Shown: positions 1-8,242, counted from the stretch's first letter. The stretch is DNA of 22,530 nucleotides from JACVCS01 sp038328575 (GCA_038328575.1 JBBQMD010000048.1:1-22530); one strand, 5' to 3'. The notes: generated from the sequence alone by a model not told the origin. A program made the numbers and translations.

Positions 1-941
1 CCCTTCGGCGCAAACGACGGCGCCGGCACCGGCGTCACCTTGATCGGCGAGCCCGGCGAGCCCGGCAACGAGGGCATCATCTGCGGCGCCGGCTCAAGCC
101 CGATGATCTCGATATCAAAGATCAGATCTGCCTTGGCCGGGATCTTCGGCGGGTTGCCCGCCTCGCCATAGCCAAGCTGCCAGGGGATCACCATCCGACG
201 CTTCGTGCCGACCTTTGCTCCGATGAGCCCGGCGCGCCAGCCGCCGATGAGCCGGTCGATCGAGAACGTTGCCGGCGTCGGCTTGCCGATGTTCCCGTCA
301 AACTCTGTCCCGTCGCTAACGAGCGTGCCGCGATAGAACACTTGGAATCGCGTGTCGCCCTTGATCTCTTCTCCGCTGCCCTGAATGTCCTCGCGCACGC
401 TGAGCAGGTTCTCTAGCTCGATCTCGAAGATCACGTCCGCACTCGCCGGGATGATCGCCTTGCCCGCCTTGTCCTTCACGCCCTTATCACCAAACGCAAG
501 CGCACTGGGCACCGTCACGCGGCGTTTGCCGCCCATCTTCATGCCCATCAGCCCCTGCGTCAGCCCGTCAACGGTCTGGCTCACAAAGAACATCGTCGGC
601 TCGCCGGTGCGCCGGGCGGTCGAGTCCACCTCGCCGCCGCCGGACTTCAACAGCGTGCGATACCGCGCGAAGTACGCCACCGCCGTCGCGTCAAACTCGC
701 GCCCCTCGCCCAGCTTCAGGTCTTCGACGACCACGCCGCCGGGCAGCTCGCTGCGATTCAGCCCAGTCTCCAGCACCGGCACCGCCGCCGGGGCTGGCGC
801 TGGCACCGAAGGTTCTATGGGAACCGGGGTGGCTGGTGTCGCGGGTGAAGGCGCGGGCGCAGGCATTCCCTGCGCCGCGGCCCCGCCAGCCAGCGTCAGC
901 GTCAACATCAAGCCCATGGGCGACAACAAGCGTGCGTGCAT
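1..941 (-). CDS. Tandem FKBP-type peptidyl-prolyl cis-trans isomerase, exported (3' end off window)
   Basis: Likely a periplasmic or surface prolyl isomerase or chaperone. The minus-strand frame opens with ATG at 941 and stays open to base 1, so the C-terminus is missing; about 313 codons are visible. The N-terminus is a signal peptide (MHARLLSPMGLMLTLTLAGGAAAQ), followed by a Pro/Ala-rich linker and then two FKBP domains. The first covers roughly residues 65-180 and contains VDGLTQGLMGMKMGGKRRV and a late IPASADVIFEIEL strand. The second, roughly 181-290, contains IGGWRAGLIGAKVGTKRRM, LGYGEAG and IPAKADLIFDIEI. These are the classic FKBP core and Ile-Pro active-site segments. A second in-frame ATG lies at 917, but the upstream start gives the better signal peptide and has AGGA nearby. 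The Pro/Gly-rich C-terminal tail continues past the edge. Family assignment is firm; clients are unknown. Confidence 0.9.
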   Translation of the reverse strand, partial: MHARLLSPMGLMLTLTLAGGAAAQGMPAPAPSPATPATPVPIEPSVPAPAPAAVPVLETGLNRSELPGGVVVEDLKLGEGREFDATAVAYFARYRTLLKSGGGEVDSTARRTGEPTMFFVSQTVDGLTQGLMGMKMGGKRRVTVPSALAFGDKGVKDKAGKAIIPASADVIFEIELENLLSVREDIQGSGEEIKGDTRFQVFYRGTLVSDGTEFDGNIGKPTPATFSIDRLIGGWRAGLIGAKVGTKRRMVIPWQLGYGEAGNPPKIPAKADLIFDIEIIGLEPAPQMMPSLPGSPGSPIKVTPVPAPSFAPK

Positions 942-1049
942 GCGAATGGATCCTTTGCCGGTGACAATCCGCCGCCGGGACCAATAGTAGATGGCGCACA
1001 ACCCGGCGCGACGCCGGCACTTGGACATCCGCCAGCCGCCGCGACGATC

Positions 1050-2390
1050 TCACCCGCACCGAAAACACGACCACGCCGCCGCGGCGCTGATCGCCTGCTC
1101 GGGCGCGATCGACTCCTCCTCCGGCATCTCCGGTCGCCGACGCAGCACGCTGGCGATGACCGAGTCCAGCGGATCCGCCCGCACGATCGGCACATCGCTG
1201 CCGAAGACCAGCCCCGCGTCCGGTTCCCCCGGCCGCCCCACGCACCCCGGCTTCAGCCCACTCTCGAGGAGCTCGCGCAGCGGCATCACCCGATCCAGCC
1301 TGTGCGGCAGATACCGCCGCAGCGCCTCGATATCCGCCAGCAAGTGACACGGCTGCACGCTGCACGTCACCCCCAGCTCGACGAACCGCGCCACGTCCAG
1401 CCGATCCACCACCTCCGCGTGCTCGATCCGCACCCGATTTCGGCTCACGCGCACGCGCTTCACGCAATCCAGCACTGTCCGCACCGCCCCATCGCCGATC
1501 GCATGCACCGCCAGTTGCAGTCCCAAGGCCTCAACCTGCAGAATGTTGTCGTCCAGCACCAGCGGCGCGATCAGGCACTGCCCGCGCGACATCCCCACCC
1601 GTGGCTCGCTATAGCGATGCAGCATGTGGGCCGTGCGCCCCGTCAACGTGCCATCAGCGAACAGCTTTGCCCCCAGCAACACCACCCGCGCCGACTCGTA
1701 CGACGCGCGCGTCGCCACCGCCTGCTCGATCTGCTCAAACGGCGCGTAGAGCCCGACCTGTAGCGCCAGCTCGCCCCGTTCATCAAGCTCACGCAGCACC
1801 GGACCCAGCCACGCCGGCGCAAGCATGTCGTGTACCTCGCTGAAGCCAAGCTCCGCGAGCTTGCTCACCGCCGCCCTGATCAGCGGCAGGCGCTGCGCTT
1901 CGCCCAACTCTCCCGCCCAGCGCCACGCCAGGAACGCCGCGTCCTCCAGCAGCATCCCCGTCACATGCCCATGCTCATCGACTTCGACGACGCCGCGCTC
2001 GTTCACCCGCTCACCAGCGCGCAGCCCTGCGCCGTGCATCGCGACGCTGCTGGCCATCGCGTGATGATGGTCAAACGACATGATGACCACCCCGACGCTC
2101 GCCCCCGACCCCCGCGATCCCCACGACGCGTCATCCAGTTCGCTTAAGCTCGGCCATCGCGCCTCGGGCCACGCCTGCACCCGCGCACCCATCATCCGGA
2201 CCGTCGAATCCCCCATCGCCAGGGCTTTGCCGCACGTCGCTCGCACTCGCTCCAGACACTCCGCCAGCGAGCGGCACTCATCCAGCCGCTCCAGCGTGAG
2301 CGACTCCCCCAGAATCGGCAGGTGCGCGTGCGCTTCGCGAAGCGCCATTCCCGCCGGGCGCGTGCCCGCGAGAATCTTGAGCCCAGACAT
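1050..2390 (-). CDS. Amidohydrolase family (Amidohydro_3, YtcJ-like) metal-dependent hydrolase
   Basis: Predicted zinc-dependent amidohydrolase of the YtcJ/N-substituted formamide deformylase group; substrate unknown. From the ATG at 2390 it is 446 aa. All metal-site signatures are visible: HAH at residues 21-23, the carboxylated-lysine candidate K242 in AKLFADGTL, H296 in LAVHAIGDG, H324 in RIEHAEVV, and D399 in FGSDVPI. The DHHHAM segment near 108 matches the family's DGHxxxxNS region. A GTG at 2420 is an alternative start in the same frame. Compared with typical members (about 530 aa) the N-terminal beta-sandwich strands and the C-terminal segment ending in GxxADLVVL are absent: the protein stops at AAAAWSCFRCG. 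It is therefore a barrel-only form or a slightly decayed copy. It lies between two same-strand genes and may be co-transcribed with the one ending at 2473. Confidence 0.85.
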   Translation of the reverse strand: MSGLKILAGTRPAGMALREAHAHLPILGESLTLERLDECRSLAECLERVRATCGKALAMGDSTVRMMGARVQAWPEARWPSLSELDDASWGSRGSGASVGVVIMSFDHHHAMASSVAMHGAGLRAGERVNERGVVEVDEHGHVTGMLLEDAAFLAWRWAGELGEAQRLPLIRAAVSKLAELGFSEVHDMLAPAWLGPVLRELDERGELALQVGLYAPFEQIEQAVATRASYESARVVLLGAKLFADGTLTGRTAHMLHRYSEPRVGMSRGQCLIAPLVLDDNILQVEALGLQLAVHAIGDGAVRTVLDCVKRVRVSRNRVRIEHAEVVDRLDVARFVELGVTCSVQPCHLLADIEALRRYLPHRLDRVMPLRELLESGLKPGCVGRPGEPDAGLVFGSDVPIVRADPLDSVIASVLRRRPEMPEEESIAPEQAISAAAAWSCFRCG

Positions 2391-2472
2391 CGTGTCGCGC
2401 AGTGAACTCAACGTGAACACACGATACCACGCTCAGCGTCGATCGCCCAGCGAGATTCTCGCGCCGCGATTG

Positions 2473-3120
2473 TCACTTTGGCGGGAGCAGGCTCTGAACC
2501 AGCGCTGCGCAGCTCTCGGGCGTCGCCCGCTGCGGGAACTCAACGCGGATGACGCCGAACTCGGCGCGCACGTCCACCCCCCAGTCATCCACCCCGATCA
2601 CCAGCGGCGACTCCACACTCACCCCCGCACGCACCCGCACCATCTCCGCCACCTGCGCCCGATCCGCGTTCAGCAGCTTGCGAACATCGGCGCTGACGGA
2701 CCCGAGCGGGTTGTTCAGCGAAAGTTCCTCGCCATCAACGACGCCCCCCGGCAGCTTCGCACTCTGAACCGAGCAGCGCAGCCAGACGGTCCGCGTGGTC
2801 TTGCCGTGATACGCAGTCCAGTAGTCGGCCAGCATGCCGATGTCGCGTTCGCTCACGCTCTTCCAGTGGAGCGTCAGTTGCAACGCGTCGCAGTGCTCCT
2901 CGGGCGTACACAAAACCCCGGTGCCCGCCTGCGCGATCTCGGTGGACGCGGGGATGCCGATCAACCCGCTCTCGGGGTCCAACGCGAAGCCGGTGTCCAG
3001 CGTCGGCACATGCCCTGCGCTCGGCGCCGCGTCGGCAACCAGCGTCCCGCGATACGAAACCCGCACCGCGCGCCGCGCCAGTTGCACGAGATCCTCATTC
3101 GACACGTTGGAGGCGGCCAT
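2473..3120 (-). CDS. Hypothetical protein, DUF2470/PNPOx-like
   Basis: A 215-aa cytosolic protein without signal peptide or membrane segment. The C-terminal part (about 145-212: SADVRKLLNADRAQVAEMVR...VIGVDDWGVDVRAEFGVIRVEFP...CAALVQSLL) resembles DUF2470, the helical-plus-strand domain at the end of HugZ-like heme or flavin-binding proteins. The preceding region (20-120, with VSYRGTLVAD, SGLIGIPAST, ALQLTLHWKSVS) is compatible with a split-barrel PNPOx-like fold, but this is inferred from pattern only. No catalytic residues can be named. The start ATG at 3120 is the first in frame. The coding strand and the 82-base gap to the amidohydrolase start suggest one transcript. Upstream lie a heptamer repeat array (3224-3271) and a terminator for the preceding unit (3377-3396), so this gene probably heads its own transcription unit. 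Confidence 0.6.
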   Translation of the reverse strand: MAASNVSNEDLVQLARRAVRVSYRGTLVADAAPSAGHVPTLDTGFALDPESGLIGIPASTEIAQAGTGVLCTPEEHCDALQLTLHWKSVSERDIGMLADYWTAYHGKTTRTVWLRCSVQSAKLPGGVVDGEELSLNNPLGSVSADVRKLLNADRAQVAEMVRVRAGVSVESPLVIGVDDWGVDVRAEFGVIRVEFPQRATPESCAALVQSLLPPK

Positions 3121-3223
3121 GCCCAGAGTCTAGGGCCAAGGCGAAACGTGAACCTGAGCGCGAACGTGAAACAGATGCGCGAAAAGGGGCGCGAGGGGCG
3201 CTTCGCGCGGCTCGGACCATTGC

Positions 3224-3271
<48 letters not shown>

Positions 3272-3376
3272 TCGTGGATCATCCACGTACATCTCGACCG
3301 ACGCCAAAGGCCCCCCGCCCGGTGCCCGAATGGATCATGCCCGGTTGACAGCGCAAAACCGCCCAAAACGACGAAA

Positions 3377-3396
3377 GGCCGGCACTTTGGCCGGCC
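3377..3396 (-). terminator. Rho-independent terminator
   Basis: Perfect 7-bp stem GGCCGGC/GCCGGCC with a 6-nt loop. Read on the minus strand the stem is followed by TTTCGTCGTTTT, a T-rich tract. It lies 172 bases downstream of the lysine-rich micro-gene and is the first terminator available to it. Confidence 0.75.
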
Positions 3397-3568
3397 CTGC
3401 GTCGAGTGTTTCGAGACGCCGTCCGTCACGAATGACGGGGCGGTGAGCTCGATTGCGTTGGGGCGCTGCTGCGTCGTTCACCGCGCACACGCACCGGAGT
3501 CGCTCACGCCGCGGCATGAGCCCGGGGCTGTTCGCGCGACGTTCACGCGCGCCGGTTGCAACCCAGAC

Positions 3569-3631
3569 TCACTTCTTCTTCTTGGCGGCCTTCTTCTTGC
3601 CAGCCGCTTTCTTCTTGGCCTTCTTTGCCAT
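3569..3631 (-). CDS. 20-aa lysine/alanine-rich basic micro-protein
   Basis: The minus strand encodes MAKKAKKKAAGKKKAAKKKK and then TGA. The peptide has 12 lysines, 6 alanines, one glycine and no acidic residue, so it is extremely basic and resembles the lysine/alanine tails of histone H1-like and HU-extension proteins. A strong ribosome binding site GGGGAG (3640-3645) sits 8 bases before the ATG, better than most start sites in this window. A perfect 14-bp palindrome lies just upstream of it and a terminator is found downstream. Lysine-tract peptides of this type could bind DNA, RNA or polyphosphate; this is inference. Against a coding role, a short AAG-rich run could occur by chance, but the combined SD, ATG and stop argue that it is translated. 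It is divergent from dapB. Confidence 0.65.
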   Translation of the reverse strand: MAKKAKKKAAGKKKAAKKKK

Positions 3632-3639
3632 GGTATTTT

Positions 3640-3657
3640 CTCCCCGGATTAATCCGG
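3640..3657 (-). promoter_or_regulatory. 14-bp perfect palindrome touching the ribosome binding site of the lysine-rich micro-gene
   Basis: CCGGATTAATCCGG occupies 3644-3657 and its last two bases overlap the GGGGAG ribosome binding site (3640-3645). As DNA it could be an operator for a dimeric repressor; as RNA it could fold and partly hide the binding site. The palindrome is seen directly; either function is inferred. Confidence 0.5.
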
Positions 3658-3821
3658 ACTAAGAATGACTCGCGGTGGTCCTTGGCAACGTGCCGAGTGT
3701 CGCGAGCGGTATCAAGTCACCTGATGTATCGGTCGCGTTCGAGCGAACCCTTGAAGGTTTTTTTGTTCGCCGAGGCAAATCGACACGATGACCTCCGCCA
3801 ATAGAGAGAGTTTGAACGCGC

Positions 3822-4694
3822 ATGTCAAATCAAAACAATCCACAACGCGATGCCTCGACGCCCCGATCACACCATCTCGCGCGCGATCACGTGCGCATCG
3901 CGCTCGTCGGCGCGCGCGGACGCATGGGCACGCGCATCGACGCGCTCGCGCGCGATCACCCGCGCGCTCGCGTCACACTTCGCATCGTCTCCGCGCCCCA
4001 CGCGCCATCGCTTGATCGCGAGTTCACCACCGCCACCGACGCGCTCGCATCGCTGGAGCGCGATCGCGCCGCGTCGAGCGACCTCGCACATCGCCCGCTA
4101 GACGCAATCATTGATTTCTCGGCTAAAAACGGCGTATTTGAGGCTATCCGCCTCGCCGATGCTCTCTCTTGCGCGCTGCTGGTTGGCACCACGGGCCTCG
4201 ATGACACCATCGTCCAATCGCTTCGCGCGCTCTCGTCGCGCGTGCCCGTCTTGGTGTGCAGCAACACGTCGCTGGGTGTCGCCGCCGTCGCGCACGCCGC
4301 CGGCGCGCTGGCCCGCGCGCTCGGCCCGAGTTATCGCGCCAGCATCGTCGAGACACACCACGCGATGAAGAAAGACGCGCCCAGCGGCACCGCGCTGCGA
4401 CTCGCAAGCGCGCTGCGCGCCGCCGGCAGCAATCTGCGCGACGAAGAAATTTTTTCAATTCGCGCCGGCGACATCGTCGGCGAGCACACCATCAGCCTCA
4501 CCGGCGATGGCGAGACCATCGAGCTCACCCATCGCGCCACCACCCGCGACCTCTTCGCCCACGGCGCCCTTCGCCTCGCAGTCTGGCTCGCCGCCCAACC
4601 CCCCGGCTGGTATCGTGTCGAAGACTCCATCATCCCCCAGGCCCCGCCTTCCTCTCCCCTTGGACCCACGCCTCTCCCTCACTCCTCGCTCTGA
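3822..4694 (+). CDS. dapB: 4-hydroxy-tetrahydrodipicolinate reductase
   Basis: Cytosolic NAD(P)H-dependent reductase of the diaminopimelate branch, giving tetrahydrodipicolinate for lysine and peptidoglycan. The 290-aa protein starts with a disordered 23-residue leader, then the Rossmann motif VGARGRMG (29-36). GTTG (122-125) and SNTSLG (148-153) match the cofactor and hinge loops. The catalytic segment ETHHAMKKDAPSGTA (177-191) supplies the His pair, the catalytic Lys and the substrate-binding SGT loop. HRATTRDLFAHGAL near 237-250 is the conserved C-terminal element. The ATG at 3822 is the first in frame; it is preceded by an AGAGAG purine stretch. A Pro/Ser-rich tail of about 20 residues extends past the usual end. 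Its stop is only 5 bases before the next gene, so the two are probably one operon. Confidence 0.97.
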   Translation: MSNQNNPQRDASTPRSHHLARDHVRIALVGARGRMGTRIDALARDHPRARVTLRIVSAPHAPSLDREFTTATDALASLERDRAASSDLAHRPLDAIIDFSAKNGVFEAIRLADALSCALLVGTTGLDDTIVQSLRALSSRVPVLVCSNTSLGVAAVAHAAGALARALGPSYRASIVETHHAMKKDAPSGTALRLASALRAAGSNLRDEEIFSIRAGDIVGEHTISLTGDGETIELTHRATTRDLFAHGALRLAVWLAAQPPGWYRVEDSIIPQAPPSSPLGPTPLPHSSL

Positions 4695-4699
4695 ACGCC

Positions 4700-6100
4700 A
4701 TGAGCGACCACTCATCCTCCAGTTCCGATGCCGACCAGAGCCCCGACCCCGCCGGCGACTCGGGCACGTCCCCATTCAACGACGCCGCATCGCCGCCCGA
4801 CAACTCCGAGAACGTCGGATCATCCTCGCCATCACCAACCGAACCGCCCTCGAACGACCCGGGCCAAGCCCCGCGCGATAAAACCGCGACGCCCGACGCC
4901 CTTCCCCCGCCGCTACCCGCATCATCCAAGTCACCATCCACATTCAACCCCTCTCCCGACTCCGCGCCGTCCAGCGCCACGCTGCCCGCGCTCTTGGCCG
5001 CCGGAAGCGCCGTCGCCGCTGCTGCTTCATCTGGCCTTGGCGGCCTCGCCAGAATCCCGCCCCGGGTTGATCCCAACGCCCTCGCGACAAAGTCGCTCCT
5101 GCAAGCCGCGCGTCAGTGTCGTCACTGCCAATACTCGCTGCAAGGCCTGCCCCGCGACAGCCTCTGCCCCGAATGCGGCACCCCCGTCATGGATTCGCTC
5201 AATCCTGAAGACCTCGACGCCAGCGCCCAGGTCACCTTCGAGCGCAAGTGCCGTCAGTGCAGCTACGAACTCCTGGGCCTGCCCCTGACCGCCAACTGCC
5301 CCGAATGCGGCACGCCCGTTCGCGAGTCCATCCGCGCGGACGAGCTTCGACACAGCTCCCTGGACTACCTCAAGACGCTTCGCAACGGGCTCGGGCTCGC
5401 CGCGCTCTCGGCGGTGATGGCCATCGTTGACACGTTCCTGCCAGTCATCCTCATGTTTACGTTTGGCTTCCTGTCCAGCACCACGATCGTCGGCACCGGC
5501 ATCTGGCTCGCGTTCCACAGCATTCTTGGCGGCGCCTCGTGGTGGATGGTCACCCAGCCGGACAACGCCTGCCCCCCGCAACGCGACGTGCCGCAGGTCA
5601 GATTGTGGCTCCGAATCGGCGTCGTCGCAACGATCACTTTCACCGCCGGTCGCGTAATGATGCAGGCCTTTCTGCTCGGCAACCCCGCTGCCGCGGCGGG
5701 CGCCGGTCTGGTTGGCGGACCTGCCCAAGCCATGATCGCCAACGGCGTGGTGAATCTAGCGCAGTTCGCCGCGACTGTCCTGTGGCTCGTCACCGCGATG
5801 ATCTACATCCGCTGGATCGCCCTGCGCCTGCCGAACTTGGCCCTGGCCAACAACGCCCGCGTCTACACCTGGCTGCTTCCCACGATCCATGTTGTGCTCT
5901 GTCTCTGCATCGGGCCGTTCATCGCACAGATGATGCTCGTCATCCTGCTCCTGATGGTCGCAAGCCGCGTCAGCGGCCTCATCAAGTACGTCCAAACCTC
6001 CAAGCCCCAGTTCGCACTCGCCGAAGCACCGTCCCCGTCGTCCCCTTCCACCCAGGCCAGCCCGACCTCGGACATCCCGCCGCCCCTCCCGCCCTCCTGA
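4700..6100 (+). CDS. Double zinc-ribbon integral membrane protein
   Basis: A 466-aa protein of unknown function. Residues 1 to about 105 are Ser/Pro/Asp-rich and probably disordered. Two near-identical zinc ribbons follow: C140/C143...C156/C159 (CRHCQYSLQGL...CPECGTPV) and C184/C187...C200/C203 (CRQCSYELLGL...CPECGTPV), clearly an internal duplication. From about 230 onward there are five or six hydrophobic segments, for example around VDTFLPVILMFTFGFL, FAATVLWLVTAMIYI and LLPTIHVVLCLCIG. The C-terminus is a Pro-rich tail ending PPPLPPS. Ribbon-plus-membrane proteins of this layout are frequent in planctomycetes, where their role is not known to me. The start ATG at 4700 follows the dapB stop by 5 bases, suggesting translational coupling; an open frame further upstream overlaps dapB and is not used. 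Confidence 0.8.
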   Translation: MSDHSSSSSDADQSPDPAGDSGTSPFNDAASPPDNSENVGSSSPSPTEPPSNDPGQAPRDKTATPDALPPPLPASSKSPSTFNPSPDSAPSSATLPALLAAGSAVAAAASSGLGGLARIPPRVDPNALATKSLLQAARQCRHCQYSLQGLPRDSLCPECGTPVMDSLNPEDLDASAQVTFERKCRQCSYELLGLPLTANCPECGTPVRESIRADELRHSSLDYLKTLRNGLGLAALSAVMAIVDTFLPVILMFTFGFLSSTTIVGTGIWLAFHSILGGASWWMVTQPDNACPPQRDVPQVRLWLRIGVVATITFTAGRVMMQAFLLGNPAAAAGAGLVGGPAQAMIANGVVNLAQFAATVLWLVTAMIYIRWIALRLPNLALANNARVYTWLLPTIHVVLCLCIGPFIAQMMLVILLLMVASRVSGLIKYVQTSKPQFALAEAPSPSSPSTQASPTSDIPPPLPPS

Positions 6101-6229
6101 TCAAGCCGTTGCGCTGCCGACCAAGGCAGGCGACTCCACCCCGACAATCCGATAGACTTGTCCCTTCGGCCCTCCGCCGTTGTCCACATTCCCGCTCTTC
6201 GAGTCTTCCCTCCCGCCCGAGAGTCATCC

Positions 6230-7069
6230 TTGCCAACCGCCATCATCAGCGACGTTCACGGCAACGCCGAAGCACTCCAGGCCGTGCTCGCCGATATCCG
6301 CCAGCGCGGCGTGCAACGCATCATCTCCCTGGGCGACATCATCGGCTACGGCCCCGATCCGCTCCTCTGCGTCGACCTCGTTCGTGAAAACTGCGAGTGG
6401 TCGCTCATGGGAAACCATGACTTCGGCGTCCTCTACGAGCCCACCAACTTCAACCCCGGCGCCGAATCCGCCGCGTTCTGGACGCGCGAAGCCCTCGACG
6501 CCGAGCCCGATGACGAGGCCCGCCGCAAACGCTACGAGTTCCTGGGCAAGCTTCGCGTCCGCGTCGTCGACCGCACCCCCGGCGCCGCCGACCGCCTTCA
6601 CGTCCTCTGCGTCCACGGCTCGCCCCGCCGCCCGATCAACGAATACATCTTCCCCGACGACGTGCAAGCCGCGCCCGACAAGCTCGCCACCGTCTTCGAA
6701 CGCGTCACTCGCTCCTGCTTCGTCGGCCACACCCACGTCCCCGGCGTCTTCACCGACGAGCCCGATTTCTACCCGCCGGGCGAGCTGACCGACCAGACCT
6801 ACAACTTCATGGACACCGAGAAGGCGATCATCAACGTCGGCTCCGTCGGCCAGCCGCGCGACCTGGACCCTCGCGCCAGCTACGTCATCGCCTACTATCC
6901 GGGCGAAGAAGCCCTCGCCTCACCCAGCGGCGACAAGCCCAAACTCGGCAGCATGGGCGGCGTGCAGTTCGTCCGCGTGCCGTACAACATCGAAGCCTGC
7001 GCCAAGAAAATCAAAGCTATCCCGCAACTCAGCGACTGGCTCGCCGACCGCCTCTTCGAGGGGCGCTGA
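6230..7069 (+). CDS. Metallophosphoesterase (calcineurin-like, YfcE/ApaH-type)
   Basis: Predicted binuclear-metal phosphoesterase of 279 aa. Every signature is present: D8-x-H10 in IISDVHGN, D36 in LGDIIGYGPDP, GNHD (61-64), H129 in CVHGSP and GHTH (166-169). The GDIIGYGPDP and NVGSVGQPRD segments mark the cytosolic MPP subfamily related to bacterial diadenosine tetraphosphatase-like and YfcE-like enzymes; the substrate is not predictable. I chose the TTG at 6230 because it places the first beta-strand four residues after the start, as in the family. Another TTG at 6158 would add 24 residues that look non-conserved. No ATG is available near the start. It lies 129 bases after the membrane protein gene on the same strand and converges with the methyltransferase gene. 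Confidence 0.88.
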   Translation: MPTAIISDVHGNAEALQAVLADIRQRGVQRIISLGDIIGYGPDPLLCVDLVRENCEWSLMGNHDFGVLYEPTNFNPGAESAAFWTREALDAEPDDEARRKRYEFLGKLRVRVVDRTPGAADRLHVLCVHGSPRRPINEYIFPDDVQAAPDKLATVFERVTRSCFVGHTHVPGVFTDEPDFYPPGELTDQTYNFMDTEKAIINVGSVGQPRDLDPRASYVIAYYPGEEALASPSGDKPKLGSMGGVQFVRVPYNIEACAKKIKAIPQLSDWLADRLFEGR

Positions 7070-7085
7070 CGGAGGCGACGTCGCC

Positions 7086-7222
7086 ACGAAGCACACGGCT
7101 TCATGGCACACGGCTACATGGCAGATGGCACATGGCCACACAGCACAGAGAACCGGGCACCCGCGTCGTCCCCTGCCTGAATGTGTTTGAAGCCCTGTGC
7201 AATGTGGCCATCTGCAATGTGG
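7086..7222. repeat. Degenerate short repeats between convergent genes
   Basis: The stretch is built from variations on ATGGCAGATGGCACATGG and, further on, GCAATGTGGCCATCTGCAATGTGGC. The second block is roughly the reverse complement of the first. It contains no gene and no clear terminator; a 12-bp palindrome GGCGACGTCGCC sits just before it (7074-7085). Confidence 0.5.
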
Positions 7223-8242
7223 CTATGCGCCGGACCCCGCCCCCCGCCGCCCCGCCACAAACATCAACCCCCCATCCTCCGCCCGCCGGCTCGAGGCCAT
7301 CTTCGCCCACAGCGGGTTGAACGCCTTGCGCAATCCCAGCAACTTCGGCGCGCGCCCCATCTCCTGACGCAGCTCCATATCCAAACTCCACGCCTCGCGC
7401 GCCGTCCGCGGCTTCCGTCCGCTCACGCGCCGCTTCAAATCCCGGGCCGCGGTCTCCCAGTTCGTATACGAGCACTCGCGCTCGGCGCGCAGGCCGCAGG
7501 ACTCCATCAGCCGGCGCAGCGACGGCGCGTCAAAGTGTGAGACGTGAGTGTGCGGAATCCACTTCGGAAACTCCGCGCCCATGCGCCGCACGATCGGCGC
7601 ATCAAAGTTGTCCGTACACACCAGCACCGTGCCGCCGACCTTGCACATCGCAACCATCTCGCGCAGAAACGCGCCTGGGTCCAGCAGATGCTCGATCACC
7701 TCGAACGAGCACACCAGATCAAACGAGGCCGGCGCGAGCCCGACCTCACTGAGCATCCCCGTCCGCACGTCGAGTTTGAGTTGCTCGCGCGCAAACGCCG
7801 ACTCGCCTCGCGAGACTTCGACGCCGATGGACTCAACCCCGCGCGCCCGCAACCGCTCGCCCAGAAACCCGTAGCCGCACCCGACATCCAGCACGCGCGC
7901 GCCACGCGCCAGCGTCACCAACCGCGGCAGTAGCCCCGCGTTCACCCGCGCGTTGATCTCCTGACCCGCCCGATGCCACACGCTCCCCCAGTCCTGGGCG
8001 TAATACCGCGCCGTCGCCTCCGGCGTAAACACGCGGCTCGAAAACACAAACCCACACCCGCCACCCTCCCCGCCGCCCACTCTCACTCCCCCGCTCCCGC
8101 CCCCACCACACCGCACCACCGGGATCTGATCAAAGTCGTGAACCAGCGTGCGTGCCGTCCCCCCGCACAGCGGGCACGCCCCGCGATCAACCAGCATCGC
8201 GTCCTGCCCGGTGTGGTCCTTCATCGAGACATCACTCGCCAT
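7223..8242 (-). CDS. Class I SAM-dependent methyltransferase with N-terminal zinc-binding knuckle
   Basis: A 339-aa Methyltransf_23-type enzyme; substrate unknown. The N-terminus carries CPLC (C23/C26) and a second Cys pair C45 and C63, a zinc-knuckle arrangement common in sugar and natural-product methyltransferases. Unusually the second pair is split by a 17-residue glycine-rich insert (46-62). The SAM site is clear: motif I VLDVGCGYG (117-125), an acidic end of strand 2 in GVEVSRGE, and FDLVCSFEVIEHLLDP as the motif IV/post-motif region. The remaining half, with a Trp/Arg-rich C-terminus, gives no further clue. The start ATG at 8242 has GAGGA 8 bases upstream and overlaps the stop of the MBL-fold gene, so the two are translationally coupled. 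Upstream in-frame starts up to 8362 would overlap that gene more deeply. Confidence 0.85.
   Translation of the reverse strand: MASDVSMKDHTGQDAMLVDRGACPLCGGTARTLVHDFDQIPVVRCGGGGSGGVRVGGGEGGGCGFVFSSRVFTPEATARYYAQDWGSVWHRAGQEINARVNAGLLPRLVTLARGARVLDVGCGYGFLGERLRARGVESIGVEVSRGESAFAREQLKLDVRTGMLSEVGLAPASFDLVCSFEVIEHLLDPGAFLREMVAMCKVGGTVLVCTDNFDAPIVRRMGAEFPKWIPHTHVSHFDAPSLRRLMESCGLRAERECSYTNWETAARDLKRRVSGRKPRTAREAWSLDMELRQEMGRAPKLLGLRKAFNPLWAKMASSRRAEDGGLMFVAGRRGAGSGA

Noticed and set aside
3335..3517. Minus-strand 60-aa open frame downstream of the lysine-rich micro-gene
   Set aside because: It runs across the terminator hairpin at 3377-3396, has no ribosome binding site and no recognisable pattern.
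4256..4699. Arg/His-rich extension of the zinc-ribbon protein frame upstream of 4700
   Set aside because: It overlaps dapB, whose motifs are unambiguous, and has the composition of an off-frame translation.
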